Assembly (NCBI GenBank): GCA_002811645.1
Contig: PDIP01000017.1
Coordinates: forward strand, 235,889 to 291,356
Origin: Corallochytrium limacisporum
Taxonomy: Eukaryota; Opisthokonta
Length of the DNA: 55,468 nucleotides
Direction of reading: 5' to 3'
In this document: in pieces, positions 28,371 to 37,485 of the stretch
Layout of the letters: the number at the start of each line of letters is the position of its first letter
How positions within the stretch are numbered: position 1 is the first letter of the stretch
The notes under the pieces: generated by a model
Database searches by the model: none
Told to the model about the DNA's origin: nothing
What the model saw: only the letters and a program-made list of their open reading frames with translations
Position numbers and translations under genes: made by a program

Positions 28371-30710
28371 ATGGTGAAAAAGAAAGCGTCATCTGGGTCG
28401 AAGCTTTCAGCTTCAGAGTCCGCTACAGATGTAGTTGATAGCGCAGCAACTTCCGGGAAGGAGATTGAGGAAACTAAGAAAGGGGGATTCCATTTCAGCC
28501 GTACAGAGCTGGGTTTGCTGCCGTTTATGCGATACGTAATCTTGACGATGGTCTGTCTCCTTGCTTTCTGTGTTCGACTCTTTGCTGTCGTGCGATTCGA
28601 ATCTATTATTCACGAATTTGATCCGTGGTTCAATTATCGTGGTAGTAAGTATTTGGTCGAAAATGGTTGGTACAATTTTATCAATTGGTTTGACCATACC
28701 GCATGGTATCCTCTCGGTCGCATTGTAGGAGGGACAGTATACCCAGGTCTTATGATTACCAGTGGCTTCGCTCACTGGTTGCTCCATTCCCTTTCGCTTC
28801 CTGTGCATATTCGAGAGATCTGTGTTTTTACGAGCCCGGTATTTAGTGCTTTCACCGTGATCACAACCTACATGTATGGAACTTCTGTAAAGGACCGAAA
28901 GACAGGATTGATGGCTGCAGTGTTCATCTCTGTGGCGCCTGGATACATCGCACGTAGTGTTGCGGGTTCGTACGATAACGAAGGCATTGCTATCTTTGCC
29001 ATGATGCTCTGCTTCTACCTGTGGACCCAGAGTGTTGAACATGGGAGCATGGCGTATGCACTTGCAACTGCCGTTGTGTATTGGTACATGGTGAGTGCCT
29101 GGGGCGGCTATGTCTACATCATCAACCTGATCCCTCTCCACGCCTTCACATTGCTGCTCATGGGCCGTTACAGTGATCGCTTGTACATTAGCTACTGTTC
29201 ATTTTACACATTGGCAACCCTCATGAGCATGACCATTCCGTTTGTCGGCTTCCAGCCTGTGAAGACGTCGGAACATATGGCTGCTGCTGGTGTCTTCTGC
29301 CTACTGCAGGCAGTAGCATTTTTATTTTACCTCAGAAAACTGGTGCACAATGATGCTCAATTCCGTCAAGTCTTCATTGCTGGTCTCATCCTGGCTTCAA
29401 TGGCTATTTTCCTGGCGGTAGTAGGCTTAACCTACAGCGGGGTCATTCAGAATTGGGGCGGTCGCTTCTACTCCATGTTTGACACGTCATATGCGCGCAA
29501 GAATATCCCCATTATTGCTAGCGTGTCTGAGCATCAGCCAACCACATGGTCACACATGTTTGGTGACTTGCACATTGCTCTCTTTGTGTTTCCCTTCGGT
29601 GTATTCCTCTGCTTCCAGGAACTTACAGATGTCCGTGTCTTCCATCTGATCTACTGCGGCACGGCCATCTACTTCGCTGGTGTAATGGTCCGCCTGATGT
29701 TGACATTAACTCCTGCGGTCTGTGTTTCGGCAGCACTGGCCATCAGTACTTTGCTGGAGGTGTTCTTTGAGCGAGTGCCTGTCGATGGTGAAGAATCGAA
29801 AGAGAGACCTCAGGACCTTCTCATGGATAATGGCCGTGTCGATGTCGACGAAGCTGTCAAGGCCGTCACCCGCAAGAAGCGCACTAATGTTAGTCTTCCT
29901 GTGGCCCTTGGTGCGGCTGTATTAATCGGTGTCCTGCTGTTCCAATTCTCTTACCATAGCATCTGGATGACATCGCGGCAGTACTCGAACCCTTCAGTCA
30001 TTTTGGCGAGCAACCGTCCCGATGGCAGCCGTGTCATCATTGATGATTTCCGAGAGGCCTACTGGTGGCTTCGAACCAATACTCCTGAAGATACTCGGAT
30101 CTTCTCATGGTGGGACTACGGCTACCAGATTGCCGGAATGAGCAATCGAACAGTATTGGTAGATAACAATACGTGGAACAACACACACATTTCTTTGGTT
30201 GGAAAGGCCTTGGCATCCACCGAAGAGGAAGCCTTCAAAATCATTGACGAACTCGACGTTGACTACATGCTCATGTTGTTCGGTGGGGCCTTGGGCTTCG
30301 CCGGAGATGACATCAACAAATTCCTGTGGATCATCCGAATTGCGGAAGGAGAGAACCCAGGTGTCATCAATGAACAAGACTTTTACAACCAAGGCCAGTA
30401 CCGTGTAGATGTACCATCAGAGACGTTTAAGAACTCTCTAATGTACAAGCTCTGCTTCTATGGCTTCAATGAAAGCCGCTTCCAAGGACGAGATAGAGTC
30501 CGCAACGCGAAGATTCCGGATGAGCCTATCACACTCACGTACTTTGAAGAAGCATACACCACGGAGCATTGGATGGTGCGCCTCTATCGTGTCAAGCGCG
30601 AGCGTAAGAACCGAGACCGCTTCCCACGAGACTTGCGGAGACAGACTGCGATTGAAGTTGAAGCATCTACTGCCGACCTCTACACCGAGAGGTCGCCAAT
30701 TTCTTTATGA
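28371..30710 (+). CDS. STT3: Oligosaccharyltransferase catalytic subunit STT3
   Basis: 779 aa from ATG 28371 (context CACCATGG; an upstream in-frame TTG is unlikely). Multi-spanning ER membrane protein. Diagnostic motifs: the first-loop DxD in HEFDPWFNYR, SVSEHQPTTW in external loop 5, and WWDYG (580-584) in SWWDYGYQIAG followed by NRTVLVDNNTWNN. The N-terminal cytosolic extension of ~45 residues is Ser/Lys-rich. It transfers the lipid-linked glycan to Asn in N-x-S/T sequons; the surface protease at 11293 would be one client. Single exon. The last 31 bases of coding sequence overlap the antisense end of the AGAP gene. Confidence 0.97.
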   Translation: MVKKKASSGSKLSASESATDVVDSAATSGKEIEETKKGGFHFSRTELGLLPFMRYVILTMVCLLAFCVRLFAVVRFESIIHEFDPWFNYRGSKYLVENGWYNFINWFDHTAWYPLGRIVGGTVYPGLMITSGFAHWLLHSLSLPVHIREICVFTSPVFSAFTVITTYMYGTSVKDRKTGLMAAVFISVAPGYIARSVAGSYDNEGIAIFAMMLCFYLWTQSVEHGSMAYALATAVVYWYMVSAWGGYVYIINLIPLHAFTLLLMGRYSDRLYISYCSFYTLATLMSMTIPFVGFQPVKTSEHMAAAGVFCLLQAVAFLFYLRKLVHNDAQFRQVFIAGLILASMAIFLAVVGLTYSGVIQNWGGRFYSMFDTSYARKNIPIIASVSEHQPTTWSHMFGDLHIALFVFPFGVFLCFQELTDVRVFHLIYCGTAIYFAGVMVRLMLTLTPAVCVSAALAISTLLEVFFERVPVDGEESKERPQDLLMDNGRVDVDEAVKAVTRKKRTNVSLPVALGAAVLIGVLLFQFSYHSIWMTSRQYSNPSVILASNRPDGSRVIIDDFREAYWWLRTNTPEDTRIFSWWDYGYQIAGMSNRTVLVDNNTWNNTHISLVGKALASTEEEAFKIIDELDVDYMLMLFGGALGFAGDDINKFLWIIRIAEGENPGVINEQDFYNQGQYRVDVPSETFKNSLMYKLCFYGFNESRFQGRDRVRNAKIPDEPITLTYFEEAYTTEHWMVRLYRVKRERKNRDRFPRDLRRQTAIEVEASTADLYTERSPISL
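30680..30710. other. 31-bp tail-to-tail coding overlap of STT3 and AGAP
   Basis: The STT3 stop (TGA, 30708-30710) lies beyond the AGAP stop (TAG on the minus strand, 30682-30680). Both ends are in the expected frames, so the two proteins' last ~10 codons are read from complementary strands. Confidence 0.8.
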
Positions 30711-33360
30711 ACGGTTTTATCGTCATCACCATTGTTGGCGTTGGGAACTTCATCAGAGACCGCCTCTCCTCCGTCCGCCTTGGCGGCTGCGGCTGCGGCG
30801 GCACGCGCCAAAATATCTGCGTCGCCGCCCTTGAGGGTGTTTCCGGTCGACTCCTCTTCGGTCACTTCTGTGATGTCCCTCTGAACGCGCTTGGAGCGCT
30901 TTGGCGCCGTGGGAGCCCGCAAGCCATTGTCGTATAGCACATCTACACACGCTGAGTTCTTGAAGAATTGCGCGTAAAACAACGGGCTGTGGTTCTGTTC
31001 GTCAACTAGATCAAATCGTGCTCCGTTCTGTGGGGGGGGGGGATTAAAATTACAAAATATAACATTACAACCGCCTGTTAGTATTTTCATCGCACCCGAC
31101 ATTGAATTGCTTATTTCTCACAAAACAAATTACTTACCGTTATCAACAGCTGCAAGAAGAGCGGCAAATCCAAAATACATGCAGCGTGACATGCTGTCTG
31201 ACCGTTATTGTCTGGACAGTGATAGTTAACATCTTCCTCAGTGGCGTGCGGAAGGAGGGCAATGAAAGAGCTTAGATCGTCATGCTTGACGCACTCAAAG
31301 ATACCCTCAGCAATCGACAGTGACATCTCCGGCTTGGGCAAGAGGAACTCTTGCTCCACGTACTTGCGCTTGATGAAAGCTTCCTTGTCCTCCCTAGAAT
31401 CCGTGCTTTTCGGTTTATCCTCGTCGCTCGGAAGATTTGCTTCCCAAACGCTATTTCCCAAGCCATTTCCAATGGCGAACAATACACTTATCATGCCCTG
31501 GGGCAAGTGATCCAAAGTTAGTGAGCGCACCTTTGAAATGTGCGTGCCAAGCTGCCGGTGAATGCCACTGCATTCGATGCATACCAGCATACCCAGATTG
31601 ATCACCGCCCAATCCGGGTCCGCACAGTTGCAGTCTGCACACACATCATTGCCCGGAAGAGACTGGATCTTGCGAATGCCGGCTTGCATAGCCTGGTGCA
31701 TCAAGCCTGATGCACCAATATTCTCGCGCTGCTTGTCCGAAATGTTTGCCTTCAGACAGAAGAGAATCTGTCTCTCAATGGCCTGGATCCAGTCTTTAGC
31801 TTCCTCCTTAGTGGCGGCTTGAAAATGCCAACGACGTCCATTCAATGTGATGACCACAAATTGACACGCTTCGCGCTCCTGGGCCGCCTGATCGTAAGGA
31901 GACGCCTCGCCATTCACAACCTTACTTACGGTGTCCCGCCGTCCCCGGCTACCATCGTTGCGTTCACTGTGCCCAAGTTTGCTCCCAGATCCACGTGTCG
32001 CCGATTCACCGCTTGCTGCACCGGTGGCACCAGCTGCTGCGTTCAAGACTGAATCACCATCAATGCTGCTGTTCAGGTCGCTTTCTCTAGCTCCACTCAG
32101 CATTGTGCTGGTATCACTAGGCCTTCCATGGTCAGGGGACAAATTGCGTGTGTGTCCTGTAGTGCCGTTCTGTCTAGACTCCGGGGCCGCCGCATCGTCG
32201 GAAGAGCCCTGCGTTGGCGCCGCTGTGACTGATGGCGGAGCAGTGATGGTGTGCTGGCTCTTTCGCGGCGGGTAGGTACCGTGCCGTCTCGTAATTGGCT
32301 TCACAGAGGCCATTGCGAGCTGAATTACCTTCATGCCCTCATTGGCGACATAATCAGATACTGAAGGAAAGTATGCTAGGGTTCCGTCAGGACATACAAT
32401 CACGTACTTCTTTCTCCAGTCCTTCACCATCGACTTTTCTCCACCGAGCTTTAGTAAGAAGCCCTGCATTACCGGCAAAGGACGGCGAATAGCCTCATTG
32501 GCCCCGTCAATATTAGGCTCTAAAGCTCTCTTCAAAGACGCCTTTGTGCTCGCCATCCACTGTTGCGTCAGTCCTCCCTTGAGCCTCTTTTTATCTCCAT
32601 CACGCAACATAAGGATACTACCGGCAAGGTACTTAAAAATGTTGTCAACATTGCGGCCTGTGACTGCACTGACCTCTGCATAGGGACAGCTTCGATTAAG
32701 GTCCATTGCCAAGCGCAACCCTTCAAGAACTCTCACATCCCGATTGCCAGTAAGCTCCAACCCGTCTGCATCGTCTTCTTCATCATCTGCATGTGTTCCA
32801 ACAAGAATCATGGGCATGAATTCCCCGTTAGCGTAGTGATGAATCTTGGAGTAAATACCATGCACTTCCTCCACGGTTTCACCATCCGTGACGTTGAAGC
32901 AAATGACAAAGGCATCTGCCCAATTTACACTCTGTGGAGTCGGTGCCTCCGCTTCCAACAGAGTGACCTTCGCGGTCTGTCCCTCAACAGGTATTGTCTT
33001 GCGGATTCGTCCATCACCTTCCCATTGTATGGTGTCAATTTTTCTGGACAAAAAGTACGAGATGAGCGCTGACTTGCCGCTTCCCAAAGAGCCATATACT
33101 GCAATCTTTGTTTCTACACCGGGCTGTTCATCAGCCTTGAACTCAGACGCATTCAGCAAATGTTCTTCAACAAGCCTCACCTTGTCGAAAAGGCGTTGCC
33201 TAACATCTTCGTCTGCTACATTTTCGATTTCCTGCTTCACATCCTTGAACATGCGTTTGGTGGCATCAATCCGCGCAATTTCTCGCCGAATCTTTTCGGC
33301 GTCGAAGCCTTCCTGAACTGGCTTCTGGTCATCCTTCTTCTCCTTCTTTCCCTTAGCCAT
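30680..33360 (-). CDS. AGAP (centaurin-gamma) type ArfGAP: GTPase-like, PH, ArfGAP, ankyrin
   Basis: Two exons, 33360-31138 and 31027-30680, giving 856 aa. ATG 33360 (AAAAATGGC context); an in-frame TTG upstream is not used. The GTP-binding-like domain (~70-270) has P-loop GSLGSGKSAL and GTHAD in place of NKxD, as in AGAPs. A PH domain starting near MQGFLLKLGGEKSMVKDW is split by a ~150-residue Ser/Ala-rich insertion and resumes at QFVVITLNGRRWHFQA. The ArfGAP zinc finger is CADCNCADPDW...CIECSGIHRQLGTH with its Arg finger. Ankyrin repeats (NGQTACHAACILDLPLFLQL, then HSPLFYAQFF in exon 2) follow, then an Ala-rich tail. It activates GTP hydrolysis by Arf in membrane and actin traffic. The intron (110 nt) has a TACTAAC branch site. 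Confidence 0.93.
31028..31137 (-). other. Intron of the AGAP gene (110 nt)
   Basis: Donor ACG/GTAAGT at 31137, perfect TACTAAC branch site at 31083-31077, a pure C11 tract as polypyrimidine tract and acceptor ACAG at 31028. It splits an ankyrin repeat in phase 0 (LQLLIT / NGARFD). Without splicing, translation would end 14 residues or fewer later. Confidence 0.85.
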
Positions 33361-34092
33361 TTTTACTGGGCGTGTATCCTGGAGTATATGCAACTATTGG
33401 GTTTAGCATAAAGGCTGTTTGTGTTCCACAGTCATGTTGATCTGTTGTCTTGTTTAAGTCATATTCCTATTTCTCTAGACAGTAATGACTCCTCACGTCT
33501 ACTGAGTTACTAATTTCTTAACCATGCACAAGTATATTGCTATACATGTCCTATATACCGTCATATCTCCATCAAAACGCTTCCGTTTCCACGGGTCTCG
33601 AAGGCGTCGCAGCTCTCTTGCTCGTCTTGTTTTCAGACCGTATCTAAAGACCTCCCCTCCCCTCCGCGACCCCCCCTCCAGTTCCCGGCTGGGAATATAG
33701 ACGACCAACCAAGCAGGCAGCAGCGAGAAGCAGTTAGAATACAAGCGAGAAAAGGGAGCGAACCCCGCCCTTTGTTTTGCCCTGCTCCGTGTGTGTCATT
33801 TTGGCTGCCGTGGTTGGCTGGGGTAGCTGCTGTTGGTGGTGGTGGGGTATGTATGTCGGTGGTGGTGGAACACGCCAGGAGTTCAGCAACGAATGGTATA
33901 CCGATGGTCATTCCCGTCCTAACTCTTGTTTTGCGTCTAGGTGTTTGACCGGCAAGAAAGTTTTTAGGGGGACGATAGCTGCGCTCTGGACGGCGACGGC
34001 GCTGCGTGGCAGGGCAAAAGTTGGAACAGTGTCCAGAACCGAGTAACTAGGAAATTGAGTAGTTGCGTCAATTTCCCCCCTCCACTTCTCCC

Positions 34093-34208
34093 NNNNNNNN
34101 NNNNNNNNNNNNNNNNNNNNNNNNNNNNNNNNNNNNNNNNNNNNNNNNNNNNNNNNNNNNNNNNNNNNNNNNNNNNNNNNNNNNNNNNNNNNNNNNNNNN
34201 NNNNNNNN
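34093..34208. other. Assembly gap (116 N)
   Basis: A run of N flanked on the right by an A-run, 13 C, 13 G and another A-run. Such a block is a likely cause of sequencing or assembly failure. Confidence 0.99.
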
Positions 34209-34221
34209 AAAAAATGCCCCA

Positions 34222-34247
34222 CCCCCCCCCCCCCGGGGGGGGGGGGG
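34222..34247. repeat. C13-G13 perfect palindrome
   Basis: Thirteen C directly followed by thirteen G, immediately right of the N gap, then a G-rich run and ten A. It could fold into a perfect hairpin in either strand. Confidence 0.8.
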
Positions 34248-34873
34248 CGGCGGGGGCCAAAAAAAAAAAGCGAGAAAAGCTTGGGCGTTGCAACCAAACC
34301 AGGAAAGCCTTGACACGAAACACGAACAAATCATCGTAGTTGCCGCCGCACTCGCTCCAAAGGATCAGGTTGTTCCTCCCCACTGCCATCTCGTTTCACT
34401 TCTTTCCATTCTCCCCCCAATTTCCCCACCGCCTCCTTCTCCTTCCCTCCTCCTCACTCTCCCCATACACTCTGTACGGGAACACAATTTTTGCTGGGAG
34501 CCCGGGAATCCTCTGCCAGGCCCCCAGCCTAACACTATGGTTCACCGAAAAGGCGGTTTGCCTGCTCCCCGCTTCGTAAGTCTAGCTAGAGCCTTTAGGG
34601 GCGGTTTGTTCCAATTCAGCTTATTTGATATACTTTCATTTTTCAATTCGGTAGGTATTGATTAATATGAGCAGGGTCTCCTCCCCCGGATCTGGCTGTG
34701 TGTCCCTTCACGAAGCCAGTCGTGTTGAGTTCCTGGTAAGGGGTCTTTCATATCTGCGTGTCGATGCTGTTGTGGACTTCAGTAAACAAGGTATAAGAAC
34801 ATAGTGTATGCTTGAGTGGTTTGTGTAGGAAATGGTGAATTGAAACATAGTCTGGGAGATCCATTATACTAGC

Positions 34874-35962
34874 ATGGCAGACTTCAGTAGCCTGCCACTT
34901 CCACAGAGGGTGGATCGGATTGTCAAGGTAGGCGATCAAGAGGCCGTCGAACATGTGTCTGAGCCTGGGGCTTTGAGTGATTGCTACCTTTTGTTCACCA
35001 AGGACAGTACAGCTCCGTTTGCGATTGCGAAGCGAACGTTTACTGAACAAGATGTAGACGATGCGGGCTTCAGGGGATTCCTGAAAGAACAACAGCTGTA
35101 CAGGAGGGAAGTCGCGGCGTGGAGGCTCTTTGCAGATGGAATCTTGCCTCAGGCGCTAGTACCCAGGGCACTATATGTTCCCGAGCCAAAGGCCACGGAT
35201 GAAGGAAAGTATATTGTTCTTGAATTCCTTTCAGACGCAAGGATCCACCAGTTTACAAAAGGCCCGTTAGCAGACGATGACCTCAAGCGAGTGGTCAGCG
35301 GTCTGGCACAACTCCATGCAGCAACCCTTGGCAAGGATGAGACTTTAGACCAATTTCCATCAGCACTGGGTGGACTAGATTTACAGTGCCAGACAATGCA
35401 TGCCTTATTAGATGAGCAGTGGGAAGGGCTTGTGAAGAACCAAGCAGTGCAGATTGGTGAAATCGAAACTGCTGCGTATAGAAACCTGAAAAGGAAAGTA
35501 CGGGAGATCCTTGGTTGGAGCATTGCTCCGCCCAAAGAACTGTCTTGTATCACCCATGGTGATTTTTTCCAAAACAATGTCCTCTTCCGGAAAGACAGGG
35601 ATGGTAATACCACGGATCCAGCATTTATTGACTTCCAGTTTGCTCATGCCGGAAACGGTCTCATAGATCTAGCCACCTTGTTCTTTTCAACTGGTAAAGA
35701 CCTCCTGGTGGACATCCCTAGACAGATGGAACTTCTAAAGTACTACGGGGACAGTCTAACTGCCGGAGTAGAATCCTACAACCCTGCCATGAAGGACGCT
35801 ATGTCAGCTAATCTGATGAAGACAATATCAACGCACTACTCCTTCCATGCCCGGGGCTTCGGCGTTTTGTGGACAATAGCTAGCTCTTCCATCTTTATGG
35901 AAAGTGGGAAGACTCATATTTTGGAAGGAGCCCTCCTTGTCCTAAAAGATCTCTTTCCGTAG
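34874..35962 (+). CDS. CHK/ecdysteroid-kinase-like phosphotransferase
   Basis: 362 aa, single exon, ATG 34874 (AGCATGG). Kinase-like fold of the choline/aminoglycoside kinase group, closest in motifs to the CHK (EcKinase/DUF1679) family: a hinge-like YIVLEFLSDARIH, the Brenner motif ITHGDFFQNNVLF (catalytic Asp near 230) and the metal-binding FIDFQFAHAGNGLIDLATLF. The Ala-Lys of the N-lobe is visible in IAKRTFTEQD. Insect members phosphorylate ecdysteroids; other members act on small metabolites that are mostly unknown. The substrate here cannot be inferred. It ends 31 bp from the convergent small gene. Confidence 0.82.
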   Translation: MADFSSLPLPQRVDRIVKVGDQEAVEHVSEPGALSDCYLLFTKDSTAPFAIAKRTFTEQDVDDAGFRGFLKEQQLYRREVAAWRLFADGILPQALVPRALYVPEPKATDEGKYIVLEFLSDARIHQFTKGPLADDDLKRVVSGLAQLHAATLGKDETLDQFPSALGGLDLQCQTMHALLDEQWEGLVKNQAVQIGEIETAAYRNLKRKVREILGWSIAPPKELSCITHGDFFQNNVLFRKDRDGNTTDPAFIDFQFAHAGNGLIDLATLFFSTGKDLLVDIPRQMELLKYYGDSLTAGVESYNPAMKDAMSANLMKTISTHYSFHARGFGVLWTIASSSIFMESGKTHILEGALLVLKDLFP

Positions 35963-35993
35963 AGTACAAGGCGTCTGACTATGCCGATGGTGG

Positions 35994-36401
35994 TCAGCCC
36001 ATCATGTCGTTATTCTCGTCCTCATTCTCAGCATAAGGTTCACCGGACTTTGTCACACTGGCTATCTGATCCACAAGCTGACCGAGGTCGTCCGCTGTAC
36101 TTGGTTTTAGGCACACATAAAGCTCTTTAGGATGTTCCAGTCCGCCGCAGATTCCAGCTTGGAGCATACAACAGTTCCCAATTCCTTCCACAGATAGACT
36201 TGCTATAAACCAAATATCTTTTGTGGCAAGAGTATGCAAGCTGGGTTGATCTGGTCTGTTTAGTAAGTCTAATGAATGAACGCTGATTCGAAGCAGGCCT
36301 GTTTCCGACGGCAGGCCAGTGAATTCTGGCGTGTCGCTTATCCAATATGACACATTGAAGTACTCTGCTATCAGATTGCCGCTGATATCGTTTGTGCCCA
36401 T
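35994..36401 (-). CDS. Small conserved-looking protein of unknown function
   Basis: 135 aa, ATG 36401. Not recognised. It has alternating beta-like segments (GLLRISVHSLDLL; KDIWFIASLSV; ELYVCLKPSTADDLGQLV) and an acidic C-terminus (ENEDENNDMMG). The beta-rich body plus acidic tail loosely recalls pICln/CLNS1A, which has a PH-like fold and an acidic C-terminus, but I cannot align it convincingly. Placement supports a real gene: 31 bp tail-to-tail with the CHK-like gene, and a TATATAAG about 110 bp upstream of its ATG. Confidence 0.55.
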   Translation of the reverse strand: MGTNDISGNLIAEYFNVSYWISDTPEFTGLPSETGLLRISVHSLDLLNRPDQPSLHTLATKDIWFIASLSVEGIGNCCMLQAGICGGLEHPKELYVCLKPSTADDLGQLVDQIASVTKSGEPYAENEDENNDMMG

Positions 36402-36771
36402 TGTGCTTCACCCGGTACTTGCCTCATCCGACTGTCGCTCGTGGGTCACCCATTCAGGTCATTGGTACAGCATGCTGTGCGACACCCGGCTTTCAGGAGG
36501 TGCCCTTTCTTATATACATTTTCAAGTCAGTCTTCTCGACCCGTTTAATTGATTTTTTTGTCAAGAAATTATGCTCTGGGACTTCATTGGTATATAAATC
36601 AATATTTTAGCGGGTACAAAGTTGACAAGGTGAGAGAGGTCGCGAGGGTTCTCGTGTGTTCGAGTATATCGTTAACAAAGGTATTTTCAAGCAGGGCAAG
36701 CGATGAACCACAACAATACTTTGTTTCCTGTACCCCAATAGCCCGCAGTGCTCAATACGGAATCTAGCAAC
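36402..36771. promoter_or_regulatory. Compact bidirectional promoter with two diverging TATA boxes
   Basis: 370 bp between divergent start codons. A minus-strand TATATAAG lies at 36516-36509, about 110 bp before the small gene at 36401. A plus-strand TATATAAATC lies at 36591-36600, about 170 bp before the ALKBH6 ATG. The two boxes are about 80 bp apart, pointing outwards. Confidence 0.5.
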
Positions 36772-37464
36772 ATGCTAACGGTTGAGAACTTCGCTTTGGA
36801 CTCATACCGAGTCGCGGATGCAATACCGGAGATCTACTATATCAAAGATTTTCTGACTAAAGAGGAAGAACAATTTTATATGCACTTCATTGAGGATGCA
36901 CCAAAACCGAAGTGGAAGGTGCTGAAGGATCGACGTCTACAGAATTGGGGTGGCCATCCGCACGCCAAGGGGCTGGTAAAAGAAGGTCTTCCTGACTGGT
37001 TGGAAGGAATCTGCGAGAAACTTGGGTCATATCGCTTATACCCCGATGGAAGAGCACCAAACCATGTACTGATTAATGAATATAAGCGCGGACAAGGTAT
37101 CCTGCCACACGAAGATGGGCCAATTTTCTCCCCGACCATTTGCACAATATCTCTGGGAAGTTCTACGGTTATCGAGTACGTTCGCAAGAGTGCATCGATG
37201 GATGGCCATGTTGTGGGCACAAAGGACTGGTGCGCGCTGCTCTTGGAACCTCGATCTCTGGTGATTGTCATGGGAGAAGCTTATACCACCTGCCTGCATG
37301 GTATTAGACCGCTTGAAAGAGATCAAATGGACAGTAGGATCAGCAACCTGAGCATGACAGATGCGAAGTCTGGTGATGTGCTCGAGCGGAAGACACGGAT
37401 AAGCATGACCATCAGACATGCACCCAAGACACTGGCGGGAGTCAGTGCTTTGTTAAAAAAGTAA
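36772..37464 (+). CDS. ALKBH6: AlkB homologue 6 (Fe(II)/2-oxoglutarate dioxygenase)
   Basis: 230 aa from the first in-frame ATG (MLTVENFALDSYRV); the open frame extends a few codons upstream without ATG. Strong match to ALKBH6: IYYIKDFLTKEEEQF, APKPKWKVLKDRRLQNWGG, PNHVLINEYKRGQGILPHED (HxD iron ligands), the distal His in TCLHGIRPLERD and the 2-oxoglutarate-binding Arg in RISMTIRHAPK. ALKBH6 has been linked to nucleic-acid demethylation or repair, but its main substrate is unsettled. It ends 21 bp from the next convergent gene. Confidence 0.93.
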   Translation: MLTVENFALDSYRVADAIPEIYYIKDFLTKEEEQFYMHFIEDAPKPKWKVLKDRRLQNWGGHPHAKGLVKEGLPDWLEGICEKLGSYRLYPDGRAPNHVLINEYKRGQGILPHEDGPIFSPTICTISLGSSTVIEYVRKSASMDGHVVGTKDWCALLLEPRSLVIVMGEAYTTCLHGIRPLERDQMDSRISNLSMTDAKSGDVLERKTRISMTIRHAPKTLAGVSALLKK

Positions 37465-37485
37465 TCAAAAGTTCGTGTATTTATA

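Larger units (their letters stand above)
33361..34873. other. Divergent intergenic region (AGAP / CHK-like), with a gap
   Basis: No gene supported. A C-rich stretch occurs at ~33652-33682 and GGT/GGTGG repeats at ~33830-33870. The N gap lies at 34093-34208, followed by a C13/G13 palindromic block and an A-run. Open frames crossing the gap are artefacts of the N run. Confidence 0.5.

Noticed and set aside
34063..34665. Open frames spanning the N gap
   Set aside because: They stay open only because N codons are read through; no protein-like sequence on either side.
36748..36771. Upstream extension of the ALKBH6 frame
   Set aside because: The extra eight codons begin at a non-ATG codon and are not in ALKBH6 proteins; the first ATG fits the family start.
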